A DNA stretch of 64,000 nucleotides from Actinacidiphila sp. DG2A-62 (GCF_035825295.1 NZ_JAYMGI010000002.1:4822501-4886500), one strand, 5' to 3'. Shown: positions 18,726 through 26,923, counted from the first letter of the stretch. Numbers and translations: made by a program. Notes: a model not told the origin generated them from the sequence alone.

Positions 18726-19717
18726 TGCGCCGTCGCGCTCCGTTCGCCGCGCTGCTGGCGGGGGTGCTGCTCGGAGTGCTGGCCGGCCCGGCGTGGGCAG
18801 ACCGGGGCAGTGCGCCGACCCAACCGCCCACGCGCACGCCGGAGATACACAACGGGGAACTGTCCTCGCGAGTGTCCGTGACGGGCACCGGGACCCAGAG
18901 CGACGACAGCACGCAGCCCATCACCTCGGTGAACGCGAGCTTCACGCCGCCCGACTGCTGGTACGAGGCCCTGACCCCGGCCGAATTCGAGGCGTACCTG
19001 AACCAGCGTTACGACGACGCCGGCAACGCGATGGAAGACACCGTGTACGACTACCTGTACCAAATCAGGTCGGACATGAACGCCATCCACTACCACCAGG
19101 ACGACAAGGGCGCCTGGTGGGTCCTCGCGTACAACCCTGATCTGCCCGAGTACAGTGCGGGCACCTGCACCCTCAGCAATCCGTGGGAGTGGGTCAAGGC
19201 GGGCGATCCACCGCCTCCCGCGAGCGTGACCCCCGAAATGCTTTCCAAGGTGGCCTATGGTGCGACGCATCTGCGCAAGGGAAAGGTCGAGCTGAGCCCG
19301 GCGGCAGGCAATCAGAAGGTCAACCTCGCCACGTACTTGAAGTTCGAGGCGGCCCTGCCGGAGGTGTACGTCACCGCTCAGGTGCCGAACCCGCCGGTGG
19401 CGGCGACGGTGGTCGCCGATCCGTACTCCCTGCACGTCGAAGCGGGTACGAAGTGGGCCGACCCCTCGTCCTGCGACTACAAGTTCGTGAAGAACGGCGA
19501 CACCTACAACATCGACACCTCGGGTGCGGGGTGCAACATCACCTATCGCAAGTCCAGTAACGGCGGAACGTATCAACTCACGGCACAGATCACCTGGCAC
19601 GTCCACTGGACGGCGACCGCCGATCCGCACGGACCGGCGGCCGGGACCATGGACGACGGTTACACGACCGCTGTCCAGAACGTCACCGTCCGCGAGATCC
19701 AGTCCGTGAACCGCTGA
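18713..19717 (+). CDS. secreted protein of cassette 1, C-terminal beta domain
   Basis: This 334-residue protein has a Sec signal peptide (basic start, hydrophobic 10-26, AWA cleavage site near 28-30) and a Thr-rich spacer. A conserved FTPPDCWYEAL block (about 79-89) is followed by a C-terminal domain reading ITYRKSSNGGTYQLTAQI and ending in VTVREIQSVNR. The cassette 3 partner at 21447 has the same blocks. It contains four or five Cys residues. ATG 18713 lies 13 nt before the lipoprotein stop, as in cassette 3, after GAAGGG; ATG 18725 is the alternative. I do not recognise a function; it is likely to work with the lipoprotein at the cell surface. Confidence 0.7.
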   Translation: MRSVMRRRAPFAALLAGVLLGVLAGPAWADRGSAPTQPPTRTPEIHNGELSSRVSVTGTGTQSDDSTQPITSVNASFTPPDCWYEALTPAEFEAYLNQRYDDAGNAMEDTVYDYLYQIRSDMNAIHYHQDDKGAWWVLAYNPDLPEYSAGTCTLSNPWEWVKAGDPPPPASVTPEMLSKVAYGATHLRKGKVELSPAAGNQKVNLATYLKFEAALPEVYVTAQVPNPPVAATVVADPYSLHVEAGTKWADPSSCDYKFVKNGDTYNIDTSGAGCNITYRKSSNGGTYQLTAQITWHVHWTATADPHGPAAGTMDDGYTTAVQNVTVREIQSVNR

Positions 19718-19816
19718 TCGGACCTCCGAACAGAGGCGGCAGGGGAGCGGGCCACGGAGGCACGTCCTCCGCCGGTAGTGTCGATGCCGGGGCGTGACGA
19801 CGCGGTCACGACCGCT

Positions 19817-20075
19817 GACTCGACACACCGGACACTCACGGGGGACCGCAACGTGACTCGCTCTTCCTTGCCCGTCGCCGTCGCCGTCGCCGTCGCACTC
19901 GCGGCCGCGGGGGGGGGGGGGGGTTGCTGCTGACCGCTTGCGGCGGGGGCGGTTCGGACAGCTCCGACAAGATCGCGACCTCCGCCCCGCCGGCCACCTC
20001 GGCGGCGCCGACGACCACCGCCCCGCCCACCCAGCCCGCCGGCCGAAGGCCCCGACGTTCGCCCTGCCGCCGGAC
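19817..20075 (+). repeat. direct repeat copy B (5' end of lipoprotein gene)
   Basis: The second copy of the block at 18035-18276. It differs by an added GTCGCC repeat in the signal peptide and by a long G tract, and carries the same downstream frame change near CCCGCCGGCCGAAGG. Confidence 0.75.
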
Positions 20076-20534
20076 ATCACGACGGATTTCCGCGGATTCA
20101 CCAGCAGTGATCCGAAGCAGCAGGCGATCCTGACCGACGCCCGGTACGCGGCCACCGCGGTCCTGGAGTTCGAGGCGAAGATCTACACGAAGGAAACGCC
20201 GAACTTCAAGCGGTTCTGGACCGGTGAGCACGGTGCGGAGTTCGCCGACTCGATCATCGCGCAGGGCAAGGACGGCAGCGTGATCACCGGCTCGTACCCG
20301 TACTACAACCCCGTGGTGAAGCCCTTCTCCAACGGGAACGTGTCGGTGCGGTACTGCGAGGACCAGCGGAAGGCGTACGCCAAGGACTCCAAGACCGGCA
20401 CGGTGACGGTCACCACGCCCTCGCTCTCCGACTTCCGGTTGTGGACGCTGCTCATGATGAAGAGTCCTTCCGGGGATTGGACGGTTTACCACCACAGTTG
20501 GGTCCAGGGGGCGAAGCAATGCCAGGTCGCGTGA
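19853..20534 (+). pseudogene. lipoprotein of cassette 2, two frame changes
   Basis: From GTG 19853 the signal peptide reads into a tract of 15 G (19909-19923) and stops soon after. The lipobox part LLLTACGGGG is in another frame, and the mature domain (KAPTFALPPDITTDFRGF, YCEDQRKAYAKD, final KQCQVA) is in a third. The second change is at the same place as in cassette 1. Restored, it would be a lipoprotein of about 226 residues, paralogous to those of cassettes 1 and 3. Either the gene has decayed, or the G tract is hypervariable or mis-sequenced. Its 3' end overlaps a 29-codon remnant of the secreted partner. Confidence 0.62.
19909..19923 (+). repeat. homopolymer of 15 G in a signal-peptide coding region
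   Basis: Fifteen consecutive G replace the GGGGGG found at the same place in cassette 1. The length puts the lipobox out of frame with the start codon; 13 or 16 G would restore it. The tract is preceded by four GTCGCC-like units, another slippage-prone repeat. Confidence 0.85.
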
Positions 20535-20608
20535 GCATACGGAGCATGACCAGAGCGGCGACGGCCGCGGCGCTTTCCACCGACGCGTCGTCGCCGGCGG
20601 CGGCGTGA
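20519..20608 (+). pseudogene. 29-codon remnant of the cassette 2 secreted-protein gene
   Basis: ATG 20519 overlaps the end of the cassette 2 lipoprotein by 16 nt, as the partner genes of cassettes 1 and 3 do (13 nt). It reads MPGRVSIRSMTRAATAAA, a signal-peptide-like start, and ends at TGA 20606-20608. No partner domain follows before cassette 3. It is best explained as the leftover of a deleted secreted-protein gene. Confidence 0.5.
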
Positions 20609-20718
20609 CTGGACGCCGGCGCGTCTGCTCCGCCGCGTCCGGGGACTGGCTGAGACCGTCTGGCCGCGGTGTGGCGCATCGCAAGCCGAGCGGGCTACGG
20701 AGGCTCGTGTTCCGCCGG

Positions 20719-20724
20719 TAGTGT
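20719..20724 (+). promoter_or_regulatory. -10-like element of cassette 3
   Basis: TAGTGT in CCGCCGGTAGTGTCGATGTC is identical in context to the cassette 2 element at 19776-19781 and lies 70 nt before the GTG start of the intact lipoprotein gene. Confidence 0.4.
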
Positions 20725-20793
20725 CGATGTCGGGGCGTAGCCGTACGGCTACGCTCGCCGGCCTGATATCGGACACCCACGGGGGACTTCGAC

Positions 20794-21459
20794 GTGACCC
20801 GCTCTTCCCTGCCCCTTGCCGTCGCTCTCGCCGCGTCGGCGGGCCTGCTGTTGTCCGCTTGCGGCGGGGGCGGTTCGGACAGCTCCGACAAGATCGCGAC
20901 GTCGTCGACCGGACCGGCCGCCACGGCGGCTGCCACGACGACGGCGAGCGCCACCGCGTCGGATGAGGTCAAGCGGCCGTCCACGGCGCTGCCGAAGGAT
21001 CTCACGATGACCTTCGACTGGCCGCGTACGGGTGACGCGACGAAGGACGCGGTGCTCAGGGATGGTGAGCAGTACGTCAGGGCCCTCAAGCGAGCCAGCG
21101 CCGAAGGCGACATCAAGGACCCCGCGTACCTGTTCTACTCGCGCGACGACGCCCTGTCGTACGCGCACGACCAGATCAAGGCGAACATCGATGGCGGCTG
21201 GGCCCCGACGGGGCACGATCACTACTACGCCGCCAAGGTCGGTGTCGTGAACAGCGGCTCCGCGACGCTGAGCTTCTGCCGGGACCAGAGCAAGGTGTTC
21301 AGCAAGAACGTCAAGACCGGCAAGGTCGTGCGCGGCACGCCGAACGCCGACAGTTTCATCCTCTACAACCTGCTGCTCGTTCACGACAGCGCGTCGAACG
21401 GCGTCTGGCAGTCCTCTCGGATCACGGTCATCGAGGGGGCCAAGCAGTGCCGGATCTGA
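20794..21459 (+). CDS. lipoprotein of cassette 3 (intact)
   Basis: This 221-residue lipoprotein has a signal peptide of about 22 residues with lipobox LLLSACGGGG and a Ser/Thr/Ala linker (to about 55). The extracellular domain contains the family block LSFCRDQSKVF, a KTGKVVRGTP loop and a C-terminal KQC; the two Cys could form a disulfide. It is the only unbroken member of the three. The GTG start follows the conserved leader CACGGGGGAC. The 3' end overlaps the secreted-protein gene by 13 nt, indicating translational coupling. The domain size and pattern resemble NTF2-like/Mce-associated lipoproteins, but this is a guess. Confidence 0.75.
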   Translation: MTRSSLPLAVALAASAGLLLSACGGGGSDSSDKIATSSTGPAATAAATTTASATASDEVKRPSTALPKDLTMTFDWPRTGDATKDAVLRDGEQYVRALKRASAEGDIKDPAYLFYSRDDALSYAHDQIKANIDGGWAPTGHDHYYAAKVGVVNSGSATLSFCRDQSKVFSKNVKTGKVVRGTPNADSFILYNLLLVHDSASNGVWQSSRITVIEGAKQCRI

Positions 21460-22466
21460 GCAGGCCCCGCGCGTTGGTCTTCGCTGCGGCTGCCGGCCTC
21501 GTCGTGGCGCTCGTGCCGGCAGCCGACGCGGCGGCCAACGAGATTCCCAGCCAGGGGCACAACGCGGGCAGCCACGATCACACCCTCGACGCCTCCGCCT
21601 ATGCCGTCACGTATGAGCCGGCGGAGCCGCCCGCGGGGCATCCGATCGGGGCGGTCAGCGGGTGGACGCCGCCGGCGTGTTGGGTGGCTCCGGTGGCGAA
21701 GCCGGAGGAGTTGAAGGCGGAGCGCGAGGCGGTGTGGGCCGAGGGGTCGCCGGGGCCGGACTGGGTCGCGGGGCAGAAGGACTATTACGTCAACGGGCAC
21801 CCGCACAAGGACTTCGAGATCGCGAACTCCGGCAAGGGCTTCTGGTGGGACGGTCAGGTCAATCCCAACAGGCGTGGTGACCCCGCGTCGTTGACGTGCT
21901 TCAAGGAGCGCGACGACTGGGTGCCGACCGGGGACAGGCCGCCGGCCGGGCCGGTGGTCACGCCGGAGATCCTCGCGGAGTCGGCGTACGACCGGGTGCG
22001 CATCCCGGACAAGGTGGTGAACCTGTCGCCGGACGCCCTGCACACGCAGACCGTGAACGTGAACATCTGGGCCTGGCTGGACAGCGCGGACATCCCCCCG
22101 GTGTCGGTCACCGCCCGGCTGAACTCACTCGGCATCTGGGCCACCACCACGGCCACGCCGGTCGGCCTGCACCTGGACGCGGGCACGCCGTACGCCGAAC
22201 GCTTCCCGGCCTCGGGCGACTGCCCGATCGCCGAGGACGGCTCGGTGGGCGAGAGGTACCAGCCGCGCGACGGCAATACGGTGCTGCCGCCATGCGGCCT
22301 GGTCTACCGCAAGTCCTCCGACGGCGGGACGTACACCCTGACGGCCACGATCAGGTGGCGGGTCACGTGGAAGGGCAGCGGCGGCACCGGCGGGAGGCTG
22401 GACGACGGTGTCTTCGACCTTCCGCAGCAGGTCACGGTGAAGGAGTACCAGGCCGTCAACCGGTGA
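21447..22466 (+). CDS. secreted protein of cassette 3
   Basis: This 339-residue secreted protein has a signal peptide (hydrophobic 8-27, ADA cleavage near 26-29), a conserved GWTPPACWVAP block (about 72-82), a central region with GFWWDGQVNPN, and a C-terminal domain with LVYRKSSDGGTYTLTATIRW ending VTVKEYQAVNR. It is clearly paralogous to the protein at 18713. GTG 21447 has GAGGGGG upstream and lies inside the end of the lipoprotein gene. Function unknown. Proteins with this PPACW pattern occur as multicopy secreted proteins in streptomycetes, as far as I recall, without an assigned role. Confidence 0.72.
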   Translation: MPDLSRPRALVFAAAAGLVVALVPAADAAANEIPSQGHNAGSHDHTLDASAYAVTYEPAEPPAGHPIGAVSGWTPPACWVAPVAKPEELKAEREAVWAEGSPGPDWVAGQKDYYVNGHPHKDFEIANSGKGFWWDGQVNPNRRGDPASLTCFKERDDWVPTGDRPPAGPVVTPEILAESAYDRVRIPDKVVNLSPDALHTQTVNVNIWAWLDSADIPPVSVTARLNSLGIWATTTATPVGLHLDAGTPYAERFPASGDCPIAEDGSVGERYQPRDGNTVLPPCGLVYRKSSDGGTYTLTATIRWRVTWKGSGGTGGRLDDGVFDLPQQVTVKEYQAVNR

Positions 22467-22478
22467 CCCGCCCCCGAC

Positions 22479-22503
22479 CCGGGCGTTCGGGCGGCGCCCG
22501 GGG
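22479..22503. terminator. hairpin between convergent genes
   Basis: CCCGGGCG (22479-22486) faces CGCCCGGG (22496-22503) across a 9-nt loop in the 46-nt gap between the convergent secreted-protein and FAD-oxidase genes. It has no T run, as is usual for streptomycete terminators. Confidence 0.55.
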
Positions 22504-22512
22504 GCGGGGGGC

Positions 22513-24252
22513 TTACAGGGACTGGGGGTAGACGAACAGGCGGGTCGGGTCCAGGGTGGACTTCAGGGCGGCCAGGCGCGGGGCGTTCGGCCCGTAGTAG
22601 GCGGTGCGCCAGTCGGTCAGGGTGGGGTCGGTGTAGTTCGCGTAGGCGCCGCCGGACGCGTGGCGGCGCATCGCGGCGTGCAGGGTGTCCAGCCAGGACG
22701 TCGACGACAGGCCGTCCGAGGCGATGTACTGCGCGAGCACCCGCGAACGCCGGTGCGGGAACGCGGTGTCCGTGGGCGCCGGGCGGTTGACCGCGCCGCC
22801 GAGCGCGGTCAGCGCGACCGAGCCCGTACCGCTGCCCGACCGCGAGGACAGCCGCGCGACCTGGGAGAGCAGGGTGTCGACGCCGGCCGCGGACAGGTCC
22901 GCGTCGTAGAAGTCCGAGCGCGCGGTGTACGTCTCGCGGCCCAGGTCGCCCGCCGGCGGCAGGTGGCACTGCGCGACCGAGCGGCTCTCGCAGCCCGCGT
23001 AGGAGAACATCGCCTCCACGAAGCCGTGCGTGTGCACCGAGACCGACGAGGCGGGGGAGCCCGAGGCGTCGGCGAGCGCGTCGGCCGCCGCGGACAGGCC
23101 GGAGCGCGACCCGGTGGACAGCATCGGCACCGAGACGGTCGGCGCGCCGCCCGCGTCGCAGTCCAGGTGCAGCGCGGACCACAGGTGGTCCGGCTGGTCC
23201 GGCCCCCAGGACTGCCACGCCCTGACCACCGCGGCGGCCCGTGACCACGGCCAGGTGAGGTAGCCGGTGACGACCGAGGACGGCGCCGGGTGCGTGGTGA
23301 ACCGCAGCGAGGTGACGACGCCGAAGTTGCCGTTGCCCGCGCCGCGCAGCGCCCAGAACAGGTCGGGCTCGGCGTCCGCGGAGACCGCACGGGTCCGGCC
23401 GTCAGCCGTCACGATCGTCGCGCCGATCAGGTTGTCGCAGGTCAGGCCCATGGACCGGCTGAGCACGCCGTGCCCGCCGCCCAGTGTCAGACCGGAGATC
23501 GCCACGGACGGGCAGGAGCCGCCGGGGACGGTGCGGCCGCGGGCGCCCAGCGTGCTGTAGACGTCGATCAGCCGCGCGCCGGCGCCGATCGTGGCGACCG
23601 TGCCGTCCAGGCGGATCGAGTCGAGCTTGGAGACGTCGACGATCAGCTTCTTGTCGCCGCTGGACCAGCCCGCGTACGAGTGGCCGCCGCTGCGGATCGC
23701 CAGCGGCGTGGCGGTGCGCCGCGCGAAGTCCAGGCAGGCGCGGACGTCGTCCTCGCCGGTGACGTACGCGATCGCGGCCGGGCGCAGTCCGTCGAAGCGG
23801 GTGTTGTACAGCCGGCGGTCGGTCGGGTACGCCTGGTCCTGGGGGCGGACCAGCGTGCCGTGCAGGGACGAACCCAGCGCGGACCAGTCGGCCTTGGCCG
23901 GCGGCGCGGTCGTGGTACGGGTGGCGGTCGCGCCGGCGCCCGTGCCGGTGGTCGCGGAGGCGCTCGGGCCGCGCGGGGCGTCGTCGGTGCTGCCGCCGTC
24001 GTCGGTGCACGCGGTCAGCAGCGCGCCGGCGAGCACCGCGCCGCCGGCCAGCAGCGCGCCGCGGCGGTCGGCCCGCAGCGAGGTGACGCCCCTTCGGTCC
24101 GCGCGGGGCGGCGCGCCGGGGCCGGGCGTCGCGGTCGCGCCGGGAGCGGCGGCCGGGACCGTGCCCGGGAACAGGTCCGTGCCGGAGGCGGCGTCCGCCC
24201 CCGGGAGGGCGCCCGGGACCGCGTCCTCGCTCGGGTTCGTCCCGGTCTTCAC
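22513..24252 (-). CDS. FAD-linked oxidoreductase (berberine-bridge type) with lipobox
   Basis: The protein contains an FAD-binding PCMH domain with RSGGHSYAGWSSG, whose His is the usual site of covalent FAD, and GLTLGGGHGVLSR. It ends with the BBE domain (GAYANYTDP...DWRTAYYGPN...FVYPQSL). Upstream, AGGAVLAGALLTACTDDG is a lipobox, so the enzyme is probably exported and lipid-anchored. The start is uncertain: GTG 24252 (579 residues) is used, with a possible extension to GTG 24453 through a Tyr/Pro-rich stretch, and later starts nearer the signal peptide are possible. It would oxidise an unknown alcohol or sugar with O2. No partner gene is adjacent. Confidence 0.8.
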   Translation of the reverse strand: MKTGTNPSEDAVPGALPGADAASGTDLFPGTVPAAAPGATATPGPGAPPRADRRGVTSLRADRRGALLAGGAVLAGALLTACTDDGGSTDDAPRGPSASATTGTGAGATATRTTTAPPAKADWSALGSSLHGTLVRPQDQAYPTDRRLYNTRFDGLRPAAIAYVTGEDDVRACLDFARRTATPLAIRSGGHSYAGWSSGDKKLIVDVSKLDSIRLDGTVATIGAGARLIDVYSTLGARGRTVPGGSCPSVAISGLTLGGGHGVLSRSMGLTCDNLIGATIVTADGRTRAVSADAEPDLFWALRGAGNGNFGVVTSLRFTTHPAPSSVVTGYLTWPWSRAAAVVRAWQSWGPDQPDHLWSALHLDCDAGGAPTVSVPMLSTGSRSGLSAAADALADASGSPASSVSVHTHGFVEAMFSYAGCESRSVAQCHLPPAGDLGRETYTARSDFYDADLSAAGVDTLLSQVARLSSRSGSGTGSVALTALGGAVNRPAPTDTAFPHRRSRVLAQYIASDGLSSTSWLDTLHAAMRRHASGGAYANYTDPTLTDWRTAYYGPNAPRLAALKSTLDPTRLFVYPQSL

Positions 24253-24528
24253 TCGCACCACCGCCGCATCAGGTTCCACCGGAATCGTCGGTATCCCAAG
24301 ACGCCGAAGCAAGGGTTCCGGTTGCCGGTGGGCTGTGACGCCCGACACGTGCGGCGGGGAGGCGTACGGATACGGATACGGGTGTGGATACGGCGCACCC
24401 GCGCGCGGTACGGAACGCCGGCGGCCGGTGCGCGGCGCCGGCCGCCCCGTCACGCGTCCTGCCCGGCCAATGCGTCCTGCCCGGTCACGCGTCCTGCCCG
24501 GCCGCGCGCCGCCCCCGCGGCGACCCGC

Positions 24529-24819
24529 TCAGCCCGCCGCGTGGTCCGTCGCGTCCCGCCGCGCGCGGTCGCGGGCGCGCCGCGCCGGGCCCTTCCAGCC
24601 GCAGGAGCACCGGGCCACCGCGAACGAGCCGCGCTCCACGACCGAGATGGCGTGCGCGGAACCCCCGCCCCCGCCGGCCGTGCCGCCCGCCGCGCCGCCG
24701 CCCCCGCCCGCCGCGCCGGCCCCGCCGCCCCCGCCTCCGCCGTCCGCCGGACCGGCTCCGCCCGCGTCCGTACCCGCCACGTCCGCCCAGCTGGTCCCGC
24801 GGGCTCGTACCTCACGCAC
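24529..24819 (-). CDS. small Gly-rich protein with CSCGW motif
   Basis: This 96-residue frame has an Ala/Gly-rich middle (about 17-52) and a conserved-looking C-terminal part SVVERGSFAVARCSCGWKG followed by an Arg-rich helix. The CxCGW element looks like half of a zinc ribbon or a redox Cys pair. The GTG at 24819 is poorly spaced from GGAG; the real start may differ. Low-complexity Gly tracts make the exact reading fragile. No known function. Confidence 0.5.
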   Translation of the reverse strand: MREVRARGTSWADVAGTDAGGAGPADGGGGGGGAGAAGGGGGAAGGTAGGGGGSAHAISVVERGSFAVARCSCGWKGPARRARDRARRDATDHAAG

Positions 24820-24944
24820 GGCTCCACGGTAACGGGCGCGGGTGACGGGCGTGACGGCCTGCTCGGGACCGTCGTTATCCGGCTGAGGCCCCGACGAGGC
24901 CGCGGCCGGTGCGGGGGCCGGGGCGGGCCGACAGGGATGGATGA

Positions 24945-26009
24945 GTGATGGCACCGGTCTCCAGCAGGACACGGCGGGCGCACGAGCACGACGCCCCGCC
25001 GACCCACCCGCCGCGCCCCGCGCCCGTCGCGGCAGCCGCGTCCCCGGCCCACCCGCCGCGTCCCGCGCCCGTCGCGGCGGCCGCGTCCCCGACCCACCCG
25101 CCGCGTCCCGCGCCCGCCACCGCCACCGCCGTCGCGGCGCTCGGCGCGCTCGCCGCCCTCGCCGCGCTGACCGGGTGCGGCGGCCGGGGCGCCGCGGCCA
25201 CCGTGCCCGCGGACGGCGCCGCGGTCGCCGCCGAGGGCAGGACGCCGGCGTCCGCGGTGGCCGGCGCGGCGGACACGCTGGTGCGCGAGGGCAGTTCGCG
25301 GGTGTCGACGTCGATGCGGATGGCCAGCGGCGGCACCTGGGTGACCATCTCCGGCACCGGCGACTTCGACTACGCCGGCGGGCGCGGCCGACTGCGCCTG
25401 GTGCTGCCGCGGGACGCGGTCGGCGCGCAGGAGCACAAGCCGATCACCGAACTGCTCATGCCGGGCGCGCTGTACATGAAGGACCGCGGCGAGGGCGTGC
25501 CGGACGGCAAGTGGGTGCGGGTGGACACCACCCGCGTCGCCGACGGCAATCTGGTCACCGGCGGCGCCACCGAGCCGCTGGCCGCCGCCGAACTCCTGCG
25601 CGGCGCGGCGGACGTGGCGTACGCGGGCGAGGAGACCGAGCAGGGGCTGACGCTGCGGCACTACCGCGGCGTCGCCGACATCGCCAGGGCCGCGGCGGCC
25701 GCGCCCTCCGCCCGGCGCGGCCCGCTGGCCGCCGCGGCGAAGGGCTTCACGGTGACGACCGTGCCGTTCGACGTCTGGCTCGACGCGCAGGGCCGGCCGC
25801 GGCGGCTCACCGAGAGCTTCACCTACGGCCCGCCCGCCGAGCCGTCCGGGCAGCGCGCCGCCGAGCCGTCCGGAGGGCGGGCCCCCGCCCGCGGGCTCAC
25901 TGTGGTCTGTACCACGTCCTACGACGGCTTCGGCGCGGCCGTCCCGGTGACCCTGCCGCGAGCTGCGGACATCTGGACCGGCAAGATCGTTTCTCCTCGG
26001 GTGTCGTAA
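24945..26009 (+). CDS. LppX/LprG-like lipoprotein with N-terminal 15-residue repeats
   Basis: This 354-residue protein has a lipobox LAALTGCGG at about 71-79 and an extracellular domain of about 270 residues. That domain shows the pattern SSRVSTSMRM...GDFDYAGGRGRL...DGKWVRVDTT of streptomycete LppX/LprAFG-like lipoproteins, which bind lipid-like ligands. Before the signal peptide lies an unusual 60-residue extension built from three 45-nt tandem repeats (HPPRPAPVAAAASP units, 25001-25135). Starts GTG 24945 or ATG 24948 follow AGGGA. Later starts just before the hydrophobic stretch cannot be excluded. Confidence 0.7.
   Translation: MMAPVSSRTRRAHEHDAPPTHPPRPAPVAAAASPAHPPRPAPVAAAASPTHPPRPAPATATAVAALGALAALAALTGCGGRGAAATVPADGAAVAAEGRTPASAVAGAADTLVREGSSRVSTSMRMASGGTWVTISGTGDFDYAGGRGRLRLVLPRDAVGAQEHKPITELLMPGALYMKDRGEGVPDGKWVRVDTTRVADGNLVTGGATEPLAAAELLRGAADVAYAGEETEQGLTLRHYRGVADIARAAAAAPSARRGPLAAAAKGFTVTTVPFDVWLDAQGRPRRLTESFTYGPPAEPSGQRAAEPSGGRAPARGLTVVCTTSYDGFGAAVPVTLPRAADIWTGKIVSPRVS
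25001..25135 (+). repeat. three 45-nt tandem repeats in a coding region
   Basis: Units start at 25001, 25046 and 25091 with GACCCACCCGCCGCG or GGCCCACCCGCCGCG. Together they encode a Pro/Ala-rich extension before the lipoprotein signal; the last unit is incomplete. Confidence 0.8.
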
Positions 26010-26118
26010 CGGGTCGCCTGATCGGGCCTCATCGAAATGGTCCATCCGTGCCATGCGCCGGGGCACACATGGTCCCTACGCTTGAGGCGGCCGTTCGGGA
26101 TGAGGAGGTGGTGCACGC

Positions 26119-26295
26119 ATGGTGCCGTCGCCCTTGGCTTCGGTCCAGGACGATCCGGTCGCCCTCGCCGAGATCGAGTGGTGCGGCGAGCTGATGATCG
26201 CCGCGTCCGCCGCCGACGAGGAGCGGCTCAGCGCCGCGCGGATCGACGAGGTCCTGGAGGTCGCGCGCGCCGCCCGCGTCCCGGCCGCCGGCTGA
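26119..26295 (+). CDS. small conserved protein, 58 residues
   Basis: This short soluble protein reads MVPSPLASVQDDPVALAEIE then WCGELMIAASAADEERLS, with a predicted two-helix fold. ATG 26119 is preceded by GAGGAGG at 26102-26108. I recall close relatives beside the pit locus in other streptomycetes, but none with a function. It is convergent with csoR. Confidence 0.72.
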   Translation: MVPSPLASVQDDPVALAEIEWCGELMIAASAADEERLSAARIDEVLEVARAARVPAAG

Positions 26296-26383
26296 ACCGG
26301 GCCGAGCCCGCCCGCCGCGCCGGCCGCTGACCGCCGGCCGGATCGACCGACCGCCGGATCGCGCCGCCGGCCGGGCCCGCCCC

Positions 26384-26734
26384 TCAGGTCCGCAGCAGCC
26401 GCGCTATCGCCGCCGTCGCCTCCGCGACCTTCTCGTCGATCTCCGGGCCGCCGCCGACCGCCGCCGCGGCCACGCAGTGCCGCAGGTGCTCCTCCAGCAG
26501 CTGCAGGGCGAACGACTGCAGCCCCTTGGTGCTCGCGGAGACCTGGGTGAGGATGTCGATGCAGTAGACGTCCTCCTCGACCATCCGCTGCAGGCCGCGC
26601 AGCTGTCCCTCGATCCGGCGCAGCCGCTTCAGATGGGACTCTTTGTCATGGCTGTAGCCATGAGGACCGTGCGGCTCCACAATCTCCCCGGAGACGCTTT
26701 CCGCGACGCTTCCCCCAGCGCTCTCGGTGGTCAT
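26384..26734 (-). CDS. csoR: CsoR-type copper-sensing repressor
   Basis: This 116-residue all-helical DUF156-family repressor keeps the Cu(I) ligand set: Cys 58 (DVYCIDIL), His 83 and Cys 87 (EEHLRHCV). The HLKRLRRIEGQLRGLQRMVE segment is the family's DNA-contacting helix. Cu(I) binding releases it from a GC-rich palindrome; such a site lies 26 bp before its own start codon, so autoregulation is likely. No copper ATPase or chaperone gene is adjacent, so other targets lie elsewhere. The ATG at 26734 has only a weak ribosome-binding site (GAAGGG far upstream). Confidence 0.88.
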   Translation of the reverse strand: MTTESAGGSVAESVSGEIVEPHGPHGYSHDKESHLKRLRRIEGQLRGLQRMVEEDVYCIDILTQVSASTKGLQSFALQLLEEHLRHCVAAAAVGGGPEIDEKVAEATAAIARLLRT

Positions 26735-26759
26735 CCGCGTTGCCGCCCTTCTGTCCCGT

Positions 26760-26778
26760 TATACCCCCGGCGGGTATA
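26760..26778 (-). promoter_or_regulatory. CsoR operator
   Basis: TATACCC-CCGGC-GGGTATA is a perfect inverted repeat with the TACCC/GGGTA halves of CsoR sites. It overlaps TATAAC (minus strand, 26763-26758), a good -10 box for csoR, so binding would block transcription. Confidence 0.8.
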
Positions 26779-26869
26779 TCTTACCGAATCGATACGATGT
26801 GCGAGGCATCCCCGCTGCGGGGGACTTCGCCCCATGGGCGACACTGGTGACGCCGGTTAGCCGTGGCCG

Positions 26870-26890
26870 GATGATGCGCCTAGCATCATC
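26870..26890 (+). promoter_or_regulatory. hairpin in the leader of the phosphate permease operon
   Basis: GATGATGC (26870-26877) and GCATCATC (26883-26890) form a perfect 8-bp inverted repeat 33 nt before the DUF47 gene. It may be an operator or an RNA stem in the leader; no U run follows. Confidence 0.45.
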
Positions 26891-26923
26891 GAGACCGAAT
26901 CCCATGCACCCCGAGGACCAAAC

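Noticed and set aside
22304-23248. Long Arg/Gly/Pro-rich frames opposite or alongside real genes, here and throughout the window
   Set aside because: Composition is that of third-codon-position GC shadows; no domain or start supports them.
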